From NCBI GenBank assembly GCA_011525695.1, contig WYBX01000143.1:1-40718 (forward strand): DNA of 40,718 bases. The letters are read 5' to 3'. Positions 24,501 to 33,498 of the stretch are shown in pieces. A model generated the notes under the pieces. It saw nothing but the letters and a program-made list of their open reading frames with translations. It was not told where the DNA came from and did no database searches. Positions within the stretch are counted from its first letter, which is position 1. Every line of letters begins with the position of its first letter. A program made the translations under genes and the position numbers. Origin of the DNA: Verrucomicrobiia bacterium. GTDB taxonomy: Bacteria > Verrucomicrobiota > Verrucomicrobiia > Opitutales > Opitutaceae.

Positions 24501-26801
24501 ATGCTCTTCCTGATCCGCTCCAGCCTCTTCGTCCTCGCGCTCGCCGCCAGCGGCCACGCGGCCGACACCACGGGCTTCAGCGGCTCCGCCAGCTGCCGTG
24601 ACTGTCACGAAAGATTCCACACGCTCTGGTCGACCTCGCATCACGGCCGGGCGATGCAGCCCTTCACCCGCGAACTCGCGCAGGCCGAACTCACCCCGCA
24701 GCCGGAACCCCTCGCCGTGGGTCCCTACCGCTTTCGGGTCGAGCCAGAGCAGGCGGTGGTCCATGAGCAGGGGCCCGACGGCGAAAAATCCTATCCCATC
24801 CTCCACGCTGTCGGCGGGAAAAACGTCTTCTATTTCCTCACCCCGCTCGAGCGCGGCCGGTTGCAGGTGCTCCCCCTCGCCTACGACGTCAATCGCAAGG
24901 AGTGGTTCGACACCGCCCAGAGCGCCATGCGCCATTTCGGCGACTCCGAGGACAGCCCGCTTCTCTGGACCGATCCCGCCTACACCTTCAACACGTCCTG
25001 CTATAGCTGCCACGTGAGTCAGTTGGCGAAAAATTACGACGCCAAGCTGGACTCGTATCAGACCAAGTGGGGCGAGCCGGGCATCAATTGCGAAACGTGC
25101 CATGGGCCCGGTGCGGAGCACGTCCGTGAGGCCCGGCTGCTGCCGCCGGGAGAGCCGATGCCGGATCCGAAGCTCATTGTCGCGCGGACACTCACGCCGC
25201 AACAGACCAACGACATGTGCGGGAGCTGCCATGCCAAGCTCACGGTCCTCACGAGCGACTTCAAGCCCGGCGACCGGCTTCATGATCATTTCGGAATGGC
25301 GACGCTGGAGGATCGTGACTTCTACCCGGACGGCCGCGACCTCGGCGAAAATTTCACGATGACGACCTGGGGCCTGAGCCCCTGCGCCCAGTCGGGACAG
25401 CTGGATTGTGTCCACTGCCACACCTCCAGCGGCCGGTACAAATTCAGGACCGGCGAACCCAACGCGGCCTGCATGCCCTGCCATGAAACCCGCGTGAAGA
25501 CGGTGACCGAACACTCGCACCATCCGGCCGATAGCGCCGGCAGCAAGTGCATCTCCTGTCACATGCCGATGACGGAGTTCGCCCGCATGAGGCGCAGCGA
25601 TCACTCGATGCGACCGCCCGCGCCGGCCGCGACCCTCGCCTTCAAGTCCCCCAATGCCTGCAACATCTGCCATGACCAGAAATCCGCGGAATGGGCCGAC
25701 CAGCTCGTGTGGGAATGGCGGACACGCGATTATCAAGCGCCCATTCTGCAGCGCGGCGGCATGGTCGCGGCGGCGCGGAAGGGCGACTGGTCGAAGCTGC
25801 CGGAGATCATGGCGTATCTGAAAAGGACCGACCGCGAGGAGATCTGGAGTTCCTCATTGCTGCAACTCCTCCGCGGCTGTGGCGATTCAGCCAAATGGCC
25901 CGCCATCGTCGCCTGCCTCGAGGACAAGTCACCGCTCGTGCGCGCCGCGGCCGTCGATGCGATCGGCGATGATCCCCGGCCTGAATTGGTGCGCGCGTTG
26001 ATCCAGGCAACGTCGGACGACTACCGGCTCGTCCGCGTCCACGCGGCTCCCGCGCTTGCTGGAGTCCCGCTCGAGAGCATGAGCGATCGTGAGCGGGCCA
26101 GCGTTCAGGCCGCGACCGCCGAGTACCTCGCATCGCTCAACGTCCGGCAGGACGATTCCAATTCCCGCTACAATCTTGGAAACTTCCACCTGAGTCGCGG
26201 CGATTTTGAAAGCGCCGTCGCGGAATTCACCGCCGCGAGCCGCCTGCAGCCGCAGAGCTTGCCGCCACTGGCCAACCGCGCCCTGGCTCATGCCGCGCTC
26301 GGCCAAAACGACCGCGCCGAAGCGAGCCTGCGCCAGGCGCTCGCGCTCGATCCGAAACATGCGGCGGTGAATCTGAACCTCGGCATGCTGCTCGCCGAAA
26401 TGGGCCGGCTCAGCGAAGCCGAACAGGCGTTTCGGACCTGCTTCAAGAGCGATCCCCAGTCGGCTGCGGCCGCCTATAACCTCGGCGTCATGCTCGCGTC
26501 GGATAGTCCCGAGGAGTCGATTACCTGGTGTCGCCGGGCGGCGGATCTGCGCCCGGATGAACCACGCTATGGCTACACCCTGGGTTTCTTCCTCGCTGCC
26601 CGGGGGCAAACCGCTGAGGCGGCCCGCGTCCTGGAACAGTTGATCCTCCGTCAGCCGCCCATGGCCGATCCCTACCAGCTCCTCGGTTCGATTTATGAGC
26701 GGCTGAACCGGAAGGACGACGCCGCCCGCGTGTACCAAGCCGCTGCCGCAAATTCCTCGCTGTCGCCGAACGATCGGCTCCGGTTCCAGCTCCGCAGATA
26801 A
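24501..26801 (+). CDS. octahaem c-type cytochrome with HEAT and TPR repeats
   Basis: The 766-residue protein has a signal peptide (about 1-21) and eight CxxCH haem sites, starting at Cys32, 167, 197, 240, 303, 324, 350 and 387. This is the cytochrome c554/NrfA-like multihaem arrangement. From about 425 to 520 there are HEAT-like repeats (DKSPLVRAAAVDAI and similar), and from about 553 to 755 five or six TPR units (RYNLGNFHLSRGDFESAVAEF and similar). The fusion is known from Planctomycetes, Verrucomicrobia and Acidobacteria but its electron partner is unknown. The ATG at 24501 opens the signal peptide; a GTG at 24480 is possible. A redoxin faces it across 195 bp. Confidence 0.9.
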   Translation: MLFLIRSSLFVLALAASGHAADTTGFSGSASCRDCHERFHTLWSTSHHGRAMQPFTRELAQAELTPQPEPLAVGPYRFRVEPEQAVVHEQGPDGEKSYPILHAVGGKNVFYFLTPLERGRLQVLPLAYDVNRKEWFDTAQSAMRHFGDSEDSPLLWTDPAYTFNTSCYSCHVSQLAKNYDAKLDSYQTKWGEPGINCETCHGPGAEHVREARLLPPGEPMPDPKLIVARTLTPQQTNDMCGSCHAKLTVLTSDFKPGDRLHDHFGMATLEDRDFYPDGRDLGENFTMTTWGLSPCAQSGQLDCVHCHTSSGRYKFRTGEPNAACMPCHETRVKTVTEHSHHPADSAGSKCISCHMPMTEFARMRRSDHSMRPPAPAATLAFKSPNACNICHDQKSAEWADQLVWEWRTRDYQAPILQRGGMVAAARKGDWSKLPEIMAYLKRTDREEIWSSSLLQLLRGCGDSAKWPAIVACLEDKSPLVRAAAVDAIGDDPRPELVRALIQATSDDYRLVRVHAAPALAGVPLESMSDRERASVQAATAEYLASLNVRQDDSNSRYNLGNFHLSRGDFESAVAEFTAASRLQPQSLPPLANRALAHAALGQNDRAEASLRQALALDPKHAAVNLNLGMLLAEMGRLSEAEQAFRTCFKSDPQSAAAAYNLGVMLASDSPEESITWCRRAADLRPDEPRYGYTLGFFLAARGQTAEAARVLEQLILRQPPMADPYQLLGSIYERLNRKDDAARVYQAAAANSSLSPNDRLRFQLRR

Positions 26802-27298
26802 GCCAATTCCTGCTCATATCGCCCAACGGCCGGATCATCTGGGAAGGCGAGACGGAGGACGATTTTGCCCTCGCCATGCCATTCCACGTCACCGGCGTCG
26901 AGAAGGCACCACGCCGCCGGCGGCGTCACGCAGCTTGATCCAAACTTGGCCGCCCGCTGTTCAAAGGTTTGGGGTTGGGGTCGACCCGCGAATGGCCGCC
27001 AAGGAACGCAAAGGGCCGGAGCCCCGAGCCACGAGCGGTTGGAAAAGTAATCGTCAAACCCATCAGCAAACCAATCGAGGGGCGGGTGGCATTGATCGGT
27101 CTCAGGATTGGTCCGAAGATTTCTTTTCCCAACCTCAGGCCATCCCTTTCATCCTCCGAATTCGCGGCCATTGGCATGATTCGCGGTTGAAAGCTCCGAG
27201 ACGCGGCGGGGCCGCCGCATCCCGCCTTCGCGACGATTTTCGCCTTTCTCCTTCTCATTCCGCCCCATCCCTGCAATCCGTGGACGCTTCTCCTCATC
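26802..27298. other. non-coding stretch with a possible gene remnant and short repeats
   Basis: Nothing here is a convincing gene. On the plus strand from 26804 to 26938 a frame without a good start codon reads like genuine protein (FLLISPNGRIIWEGE, then DDFALAMPFHVTG) before ending in an Arg-rich tail, possibly a decayed or misframed gene end. The octamer ATTCGCGG occurs twice (27160-27167 and 27179-27186), 19 bp apart. A GC hairpin follows with arms GCGGCG (27203-27208) and CGCCGC (27213-27218). No promoter stands out. Confidence 0.4.
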
Positions 27299-27733
27299 AT
27301 GCCGAAAATTGACGTCAGCAAGGTCGCCGAAATCCTGAAGAAGAACGAAATTTCCCCCGCGGTGCTGCGCCGCGTGATCGAGGAAATGAACCTCGCGGTC
27401 CAGCCCGACTCGGCCGAGGAGAAACCGCCGCCGCTCAAGAAGCAGTTCGTCATCCTGGTGAGCGATCCCGATGGCAAATTGCCCAAGCACGACTTCGTTG
27501 GCTGGGTGCTGCAGATTCCGGAAAACGAAAGCGTGGCGACGACGCAGGATCGCATTTTCCGGAGCAGCTATGACTTCAACATCAGCAAGAAGGGCCGGCT
27601 CATGCCGGTGAAAACTGTCGGCGAGGCGCTCGAAGCCGTGCCGGCGAAATTCTTCAAGGAAGCCGAGCTCTGGGTGAAGACCAAGACCCCTGTCCTGATG
27701 CTGAAGACCGACAACGAGATTCCCAAGGAGTGA
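27299..27733 (+). CDS. conserved-looking hypothetical protein
   Basis: A 144-residue soluble protein I do not recognise. The first 33 residues look like a small helical domain (VAEILKKNEISPAVLRRVI, comparable in shape to UBA-like or LEM-like folds). After a Pro/Lys linker (PPPLKKQ) comes a beta-rich domain (FVILVSDPDGKL, FVGWVLQIP, ELWVKTKTPVLML). Codon use and lack of low complexity support a real gene. It has no close operon partner: 497 bp of non-coding sequence lie upstream and 131 bp downstream. Confidence 0.7.
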   Translation: MPKIDVSKVAEILKKNEISPAVLRRVIEEMNLAVQPDSAEEKPPPLKKQFVILVSDPDGKLPKHDFVGWVLQIPENESVATTQDRIFRSSYDFNISKKGRLMPVKTVGEALEAVPAKFFKEAELWVKTKTPVLMLKTDNEIPKE

Positions 27734-27864
27734 TTGGCGGCACGACGGACGGCCAGTGTGAACCGCGCTCCATCCCCTCCATGACCTCTGCGTCTCAACC
27801 CAACCCTTCGTTGCGGCGATCGTTCCGATTGAACCCCCCGCCGTGATGGTCATGCTCTTTCGCA

Positions 27865-28977
27865 ATGACACCGCTGCGGATTGCCCCGTTTCTCCTTACC
27901 GCCGGACTCATGTTTGCTGCGCACGCGGGAGAATCCCAGGCTGCGACAGCGCCCCTCCGAGTCCTGCTTGCCGGGCTCGCCCACGGCCATGCGAGCGGAT
28001 TCCTGCGCCAAGCCGATCCCGGCTTGATCGCCCTCGTCGGCGTCTGGGAACCCGTCGATTCCACCTGGGAAAAGTATCGTCAGAACCCGCGGCTCGCCGG
28101 CGTTCCGCGCCATCTGAGCCTCGATGAGGCGATCGCTCGCAGCGGTGCCGAGGCGGTGTGGGCGTTCTCGGACACCCGGGCCCATCTCGCAATCGTGCGC
28201 GCGGCCGCCCCGGCGAAGCTGCCGGTCATCGTCGAGAAGCCACTGGCCGTCTCGTGGGCCGACGCCGCCGAGATGGCGAAACTGGCGGAGCAGCATGGCT
28301 CACTCGTCCTCACCAACTACGAGACCAGTTGGTATCCGGCCTTCGAAGACGTGAAGGAGATGCTGACACCGGGCGGGCCGCTGGGGCCGTTGCGCCAGAT
28401 TTATGCGCATGCCGGCCACGAGGGGCCCGTGAAGATCCGCGTCGGACCCGAGTTCCTGAAGTGGTTGCGCGATCCGGAGCTGGCCGGCGGCGGGGCCCTC
28501 TTTGATTTCGGCTGCTACGGCGCCAACCTTGCCACGTGGTGGCTGGGCAACCGCGCGCCCGTTAGCGTATCGGCCCATACCTGGCAGTTCGATCCGGTCA
28601 ATTACCCGGATTGCGACGATCACGCCGTCATCGATCTGATTTACCCCGATCTTCAGGTCACCGTCATCGGCTCCTGGCACTGGCCGTTCAACCGCAAGGA
28701 TGTCACCCTCTATGGCGAGCATGGGACCGTTAGCACGATCAACGATCGCGCCTACACGGTCCGCCGGGGTCGTAAACCTGCCGAATCGCGGGAATCCGCC
28801 CGCCCGCCGCGCGATCCGCTGGCGTGGCTGACCGCAACGATTCGGGCCGGCCGCGATCCCGTCGAGGATCCGAGCTCGCTCGCCAACAATCTCATCGTGA
28901 TGCGCATCCTCGAGGCCGCCCGCCGCTCCGCCGCCGAAGCCCGCACCGTGCCGCTGGAGGAAATAGGCCCGCTCTAA
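27865..28977 (+). CDS. exported Gfo/Idh/MocA family oxidoreductase
   Basis: The 370-residue protein starts with a signal peptide (about 1-27), followed by a Rossmann domain whose nucleotide loop reads VLLAGLAHGHASG, and the family motif EKP at 124-126. The C-terminal alpha/beta domain carries GGGALFDFGCYGANL and DDHAVIDLIYP. Family members oxidise or reduce sugars, often with tightly bound NAD(P); signal-peptide versions are common in Verrucomicrobia and Planctomycetes. The usual GxGxxG is altered to GLAHGHASG. It is convergent with the PEP-CTERM protein gene, 16 bp apart. Confidence 0.86.
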   Translation: MTPLRIAPFLLTAGLMFAAHAGESQAATAPLRVLLAGLAHGHASGFLRQADPGLIALVGVWEPVDSTWEKYRQNPRLAGVPRHLSLDEAIARSGAEAVWAFSDTRAHLAIVRAAAPAKLPVIVEKPLAVSWADAAEMAKLAEQHGSLVLTNYETSWYPAFEDVKEMLTPGGPLGPLRQIYAHAGHEGPVKIRVGPEFLKWLRDPELAGGGALFDFGCYGANLATWWLGNRAPVSVSAHTWQFDPVNYPDCDDHAVIDLIYPDLQVTVIGSWHWPFNRKDVTLYGEHGTVSTINDRAYTVRRGRKPAESRESARPPRDPLAWLTATIRAGRDPVEDPSSLANNLIVMRILEAARRSAAEARTVPLEEIGPL

Positions 28978-28993
28978 AGCGCTCGCGCTGGAA

Positions 28994-31900
28994 TTAGGTC
29001 CGCCGCCGGCGAGCCGCCACCACTCCGACCAGCGCCAGAACGCCCATGATGGCAGCATAGGTCGAGGGCTCGGGAATCGCGGTCCCAGTAATGCTAAGCT
29101 GACCGTCGGAATAGAGCGCGTCCGTGTTCCAGGACAAACCCGCGGTCAGCGACGGCAAGTCGAGCGAGGCGAACGTCCCCGTCAGAGAGCCGAAATTGAA
29201 AAGATCGAAAGTGACGGCAGATCCCGGGAAATACGAATTGATGAAACTGACCGACAGCGTGCCATCGACAGAAAATACGTTGGCGATGTTCAGCGCGTCG
29301 TAGTCGGAGCCGCGCCCCGTGCCGCCGAGCTCCATCTGAAGGATGCCGGTGCTGGTCATCGTCAGGCTGTCGAGGAATACCAGCGCCGCGCTGTTGCCGG
29401 GTCCGTAGGTGCCGGCCAACGCGAGATCTTGCAAGGTACCGGTTCCCCGAAGCGTCGCTCCGTCATTAACGGTTACCAGCGGACTGGTGAGCGCGTTATT
29501 GATGACCAGGGTGCCGGCCGAAACGAGGGTGTCGCCCGTGTAGGTGTTGGTGTTCGAAAGCGTCAGGGTCCCTGCGCCGGACTTGGCCAGGTCGCCGCTG
29601 CCCGTGATTACGCCGGTGAAACTCGTGCCAGCGACACTGTTTACGGTCAGGGTCTTGTTGTCGGTAAAGATGTTCACCGTGCCATTTCCGGACAGATTCT
29701 TGATCGTCTGGTCCCCGTCGAGCCGGAGGGTGGTGCCGGTGTTGACCGTGGTGGCGGAGGCGCTCGACCAAAGGTTGTCGCCGCTGATACGCAGCGTGCC
29801 GGCGCTGACCGTGGTGTTGCCGGTGAAGCTGCTGCTGCCGCCGGTGATATTGGTGGTGGCTCCGGCATTGCCATTCACGGTCACGTTGCCGGCCCCGGTG
29901 ATGTTGCCGCTATAGACCATGGTCTGGGTCCCACCAGGCCGGAAAAACAATCCCGTGTTGGCCCCGGTCACCGAAATCGCCACGTCGCCACCGAACGTGG
30001 CGGATGTGAGAGCGGCATTCCCGATGGCAAGGCTGCCGGCATTGATGGTGGTACTTGCGATCTGGCCGGAATTGGCGCCCAACAGGGTCAGTTGGGCGGC
30101 ACCGATCTTGATTAGGTTTGCCGCCGTCCCGGTGAATTGCCCTGAAAACGCAAGACTGCTCGTCTGGTTGATGGTCAGGTCGATTACGTTCGCAGTCAGG
30201 TTGATGTTGCCCGTCCCCGCCCCGTTGATGAAGGCACCGGCATTGGCCAGGTTTCCGATGCTCGGGTTCGCACTATCGAACGTGAGGACGGCATTGTAAC
30301 CCAAATCGACAAAAAAAGTGCCCAGTCCCGTGTTATGGCTGACCGTAGTGTCAGCCAGCACATAGGTGCCGCCGGTATAGGTGTTGGCACCGCTCAAAGT
30401 CGTCGGTCCGGTGATATGGAGGCGGCCCGCACCGCTGATCACACCGCTCAGGGCGAGACTCGTCGTGCCGACAGTGTAAATGTCTTCGTCAGTGCCTCCG
30501 GTGCCAATCTGCAGGAAGTCCGCGACGGAAATGTTATTGGCCAGGCTGGCGCTTCCCATGGCGGTGCCGAGCACCGACATGTCATAGCCGCTGTTCGCCG
30601 CCACCGTCAGATCGCCTGCTGCTGTTCCAAGCGCCGTGGTGGTGGTATCGCCGACCAGGAGCTGACCACCCAGGAGCGTGGTGCCTCCGGTGTAGCTGTT
30701 GTCCGCCGCAAGGATGACGGCGCCTTCGGATCCGGCCATGCCGGCCACCAACCCGTTGGCGTGACTGAGCACCCGATTGATGATGAAGCCGCCACTTTCA
30801 CCCATGTTGACCAACCGGAGCGTGCCGTCGGTGGGTGTCGTGATGACGGTCGTATTGCTGATCGTCACCCCGGTGAGCGTGCCGAGATAAACCGAGCTGA
30901 ATCCGCTCAGGTCAATTGCACCGCCTGTAATGGTGTGCTGGGAGCTTCCGCTGCCGCCGTCAACATAGGCATCGAGAACATCATGTGAATCGATGCCGAG
31001 GATGGAGGTGGCGGTGACGCTCGTCACTCGGGAGGCAAAGGCCGCAAAATTCGCGAAACCCGCTGTTTCGGTGTAACCCGCATAGGCATAGTTGCCGAGG
31101 CTGATATCGGACCCGGCTGGCAGCGATCCCGCCGAATCCAGCAACAACGAGGAATACGAAACCGCAATGTCACCGGTAAAGGTGTTCGTGCCCTGCAGGG
31201 CGAGGACCATGCCGTTCTGAGGTGCGCCACCGGAGGCGCTGGGCGAAACCACGGATACTCCTGTGGTGGTGCTGTTCTGTTCGACCAAGTCGCTCTTCAC
31301 CACCAGCAGGCCGTCCTGGGCTGCGAAACCGCCGAAATCATAGCTCTGGGCCACCGGAGTGATTGTACCCGTCAAGGTGGCGGAGGTGACGGAGCCGAGC
31401 CGGACATTCCCGTCGGTGAACCCGCTCAGGTCGATGTTCTCCGAATATACAGCGGGACTGTTGGAATCCTCATCGGTATCAAAGCCGATCGTGCCGTTGA
31501 ACCCGGCCTGGTCCGTGATCAACCCCATCACGGCCGCAACCGTCGGCGGGGTCGGACCTCCGCCAATGGTCGCGATGCTCACGTAGCCACCGTTTGCGGC
31601 CGCGATCGCCGTGTCGGGCAGGGAATCAGCATTCGCAAAGATAATCGCCGCGTTGTCGGCGGTCATGCTGGTGACATTGGTTTGCTCGCCGCCGAGGATC
31701 GCCATCCCGGTGCCGTCGCTGTCAACCGTGAGGGCGGTGCTGCCCGCTGCGGTCAGGGCTCCGCCAAAAAAGACCTGAGCTCCGCCGGCCACGTTGACCA
31801 AGGCGGTGGGGTCGGCCATGGTGACAGTGCCAGTAAAATCGAGTCCACTTTCGCTATTGTTGAGCGACCCGCCCAAGGTAGCGCCGCTGGCCAAAGTGAT

Positions 31901-32581
31901 GGCGTTGCTGAGTTCGAGATCGAAAAAAACGGATCCCAAGGTTCCGCCACTCCCCACGGTGATCGTGCCGGAACTGCTGTTGGCGGGGCCAAGGTAAAGC
32001 GTTCCGGCTGAAATCGTGGCGCCGCCGCTGTACGTGTTGTTTCCGCTGAGCACGAGATAACCGCTGCCCGCCTTTGTCAGCAAACCGGAGCCGGAAATGC
32101 TGCTATTGACGATGACGTTGGCACCGATCGCCGTCGTCCATGCCTGGTTCGCACCCAAGGCGACATTGACGGCCGGATTGAAAACAACTCCGCCACTGCC
32201 TGACTCGGTCGTCAGCCCACCGGCATCAACCGTGAGGATTCCACCATTGCCGTTCAGTGCAAACTGGTTCGTCGCGGTACTGGTGAAGGTCAGGCTGTTG
32301 ACGCTGACCGGCAGCGAATTGAATCCGACAGTGGTGTTGATGGTTGTATTGAAAACAAGGTCGGCTGAGCCACCGTTCGGCACGCTCGCCGGGTTCCAAT
32401 TGGCCGCAACATTGAACACATTACCCCCGGATCCACCTACCCATGTCGCGGTCTGCGCCTGTACTGTAATCGGGGAAAGGCAGGCGACAATAACGCATGC
32501 CCATGCACACAATCTCAACGATGATTGGGATCCTTGGACGCGAGCGGTGGATGGGTGAGCTGGCTCATGTGGGATAGACAT
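28994..32581 (-). CDS. large secreted protein with autotransporter-associated beta repeats and PEP-CTERM tail
   Basis: The 1195-residue protein has a long signal peptide (about 1-43, core LCAWACVIVACLSPITVQA) and a Gly/Thr/Asn/Ser-rich body forming a beta helix. At least five copies of the autotransporter-associated repeat are seen, e.g. LVLSGNNTYSGGATISAGTL, LTLSNTNTYTGDTLVSAGTL and VILAADNSYTGGTTLLGGQL. There is no C-terminal outer-membrane barrel. Instead it ends with the PEP-CTERM signal: IPEPSTYAA, a membrane helix and RRRR. Proteins of this type are processed by an exosortase and found in biofilm matrix or on the surface. No exosortase gene is in the window. It stands alone as a single gene. 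Confidence 0.9.
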   Translation of the reverse strand: MSIPHEPAHPSTARVQGSQSSLRLCAWACVIVACLSPITVQAQTATWVGGSGGNVFNVAANWNPASVPNGGSADLVFNTTINTTVGFNSLPVSVNSLTFTSTATNQFALNGNGGILTVDAGGLTTESGSGGVVFNPAVNVALGANQAWTTAIGANVIVNSSISGSGLLTKAGSGYLVLSGNNTYSGGATISAGTLYLGPANSSSGTITVGSGGTLGSVFFDLELSNAITLASGATLGGSLNNSESGLDFTGTVTMADPTALVNVAGGAQVFFGGALTAAGSTALTVDSDGTGMAILGGEQTNVTSMTADNAAIIFANADSLPDTAIAAANGGYVSIATIGGGPTPPTVAAVMGLITDQAGFNGTIGFDTDEDSNSPAVYSENIDLSGFTDGNVRLGSVTSATLTGTITPVAQSYDFGGFAAQDGLLVVKSDLVEQNSTTTGVSVVSPSASGGAPQNGMVLALQGTNTFTGDIAVSYSSLLLDSAGSLPAGSDISLGNYAYAGYTETAGFANFAAFASRVTSVTATSILGIDSHDVLDAYVDGGSGSSQHTITGGAIDLSGFSSVYLGTLTGVTISNTTVITTPTDGTLRLVNMGESGGFIINRVLSHANGLVAGMAGSEGAVILAADNSYTGGTTLLGGQLLVGDTTTTALGTAAGDLTVAANSGYDMSVLGTAMGSASLANNISVADFLQIGTGGTDEDIYTVGTTSLALSGVISGAGRLHITGPTTLSGANTYTGGTYVLADTTVSHNTGLGTFFVDLGYNAVLTFDSANPSIGNLANAGAFINGAGTGNINLTANVIDLTINQTSSLAFSGQFTGTAANLIKIGAAQLTLLGANSGQIASTTINAGSLAIGNAALTSATFGGDVAISVTGANTGLFFRPGGTQTMVYSGNITGAGNVTVNGNAGATTNITGGSSSFTGNTTVSAGTLRISGDNLWSSASATTVNTGTTLRLDGDQTIKNLSGNGTVNIFTDNKTLTVNSVAGTSFTGVITGSGDLAKSGAGTLTLSNTNTYTGDTLVSAGTLVINNALTSPLVTVNDGATLRGTGTLQDLALAGTYGPGNSAALVFLDSLTMTSTGILQMELGGTGRGSDYDALNIANVFSVDGTLSVSFINSYFPGSAVTFDLFNFGSLTGTFASLDLPSLTAGLSWNTDALYSDGQLSITGTAIPEPSTYAAIMGVLALVGVVAARRRRT

Positions 32582-32710
32582 AGTGGGGGGCAGACCACGA
32601 GCTATATTTTGCCCCGGCAGTTAACGAGTCTAATTGTCAGGCCAAGAACTGGCTATTCGAGGCCCTTATTGCAGGTGCCTCGTCGAACAGATCGGGATCC
32701 CCGAACGCGA

Positions 32711-33256
32711 CTATGGCTTGCGATTGAGCATCCGGGTCAGGACCAGCACGGCGACCGCCACTGTCGCGATCACGATCGCCCCGGAGGAGGGCATGGCCAG
32801 CCACCTCAATGACTCCTTCGCCGCCCCCGTACCTCCCAAGCCCGGAGCCCGGAAACCAGCGAGCATCCAATACAGCGAATAACCCAGTGACCCGAGCCCA
32901 AGCCCGAGGCTGATCGCGCGGACTGAAGCTGCGGAAGCCCCCATCGCGACGATCAGCAGCGTCAGCACCAGCGCCGTGGTCCCAAGCCCGCCGGCATGAA
33001 GATGCGCCCGCTGCATGTAGTTCCAGGATTTGTCCAGCACTGCCTTGATCGCCACCTCGTTGGCCTGGTAGGTCGATTCGCGAACTGCCGCGGCGGAAGC
33101 CGCCAGCCGCGACTTGATCGCGTCCTCGTTCAGACCGAAGACGATGCCCATCCCAAATCCGAAAAGCAGCGTCAGCACGGCAGCGAGGATGCCCGGAAAT
33201 GCGGGTCGCAGTGCATGGCCAGGTGCAAATGAGAAATGGGGCAAATCGGGGTTCAT
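32711..33256 (-). CDS. hypothetical integral membrane protein
   Basis: A 181-residue protein with four or five membrane segments (about residues 20-40, 90-110, 113-132 and 155-173) and a soluble loop of about 45 residues after the first. The segment SWNYMQRAHLHAGGLGTTAL carries two histidines just before a helix, which could bind a metal or haem. I do not recognise the family. It is transcribed in the same direction as the PEP-CTERM gene, 129 bp upstream of it. An inverted repeat lies 11-28 bp before its ATG. Confidence 0.68.
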   Translation of the reverse strand: MNPDLPHFSFAPGHALRPAFPGILAAVLTLLFGFGMGIVFGLNEDAIKSRLAASAAAVRESTYQANEVAIKAVLDKSWNYMQRAHLHAGGLGTTALVLTLLIVAMGASAASVRAISLGLGLGSLGYSLYWMLAGFRAPGLGGTGAAKESLRWLAMPSSGAIVIATVAVAVLVLTRMLNRKP

Positions 33257-33266
33257 GGCAATGGAG

Positions 33267-33284
33267 TGGGTTTGATCGAACCCA
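33267..33284. promoter_or_regulatory. 18-bp inverted repeat before the membrane protein gene
   Basis: Arms TGGGTT (33267-33272) and AACCCA (33279-33284) flank six bases. The repeat lies within the presumed 5' untranslated region of the minus-strand gene at 32711-33256 and could be a repressor site or an mRNA hairpin. The rest of the 242-bp divergent gap shows no other clear signal. Confidence 0.35.
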
Positions 33285-33498
33285 TTAAACGGATCGGCCG
33301 ATTACGGGAAGATGATGATTGTCCACAGCTACAATGCGCGACTTCCTGCGCAGCAGCGAGAGTCTGAAGTTGTCATACGGCTGCCGCACTGTTGCCTTGG
33401 AGGCAGACTGATGAAGCAACCTGATTCTTTCCTCACCCAGACGCGGCCGGGACGAGATTGAACCCAGCGGCTGGTGCTCACGTCATACGTGCTTGCTG

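Noticed and set aside
33267..33284. tRNA T-arm-like sequence (GGGTTCGATCAAACCC on the minus strand)
   Set aside because: The arm is a simple palindrome; no acceptor, D-arm or anticodon arm can be formed around it.
33445..33475. GGTTCAATC-like T-loop on the minus strand
   Set aside because: The flanking bases do not make a 5-bp T stem and no cloverleaf is possible.
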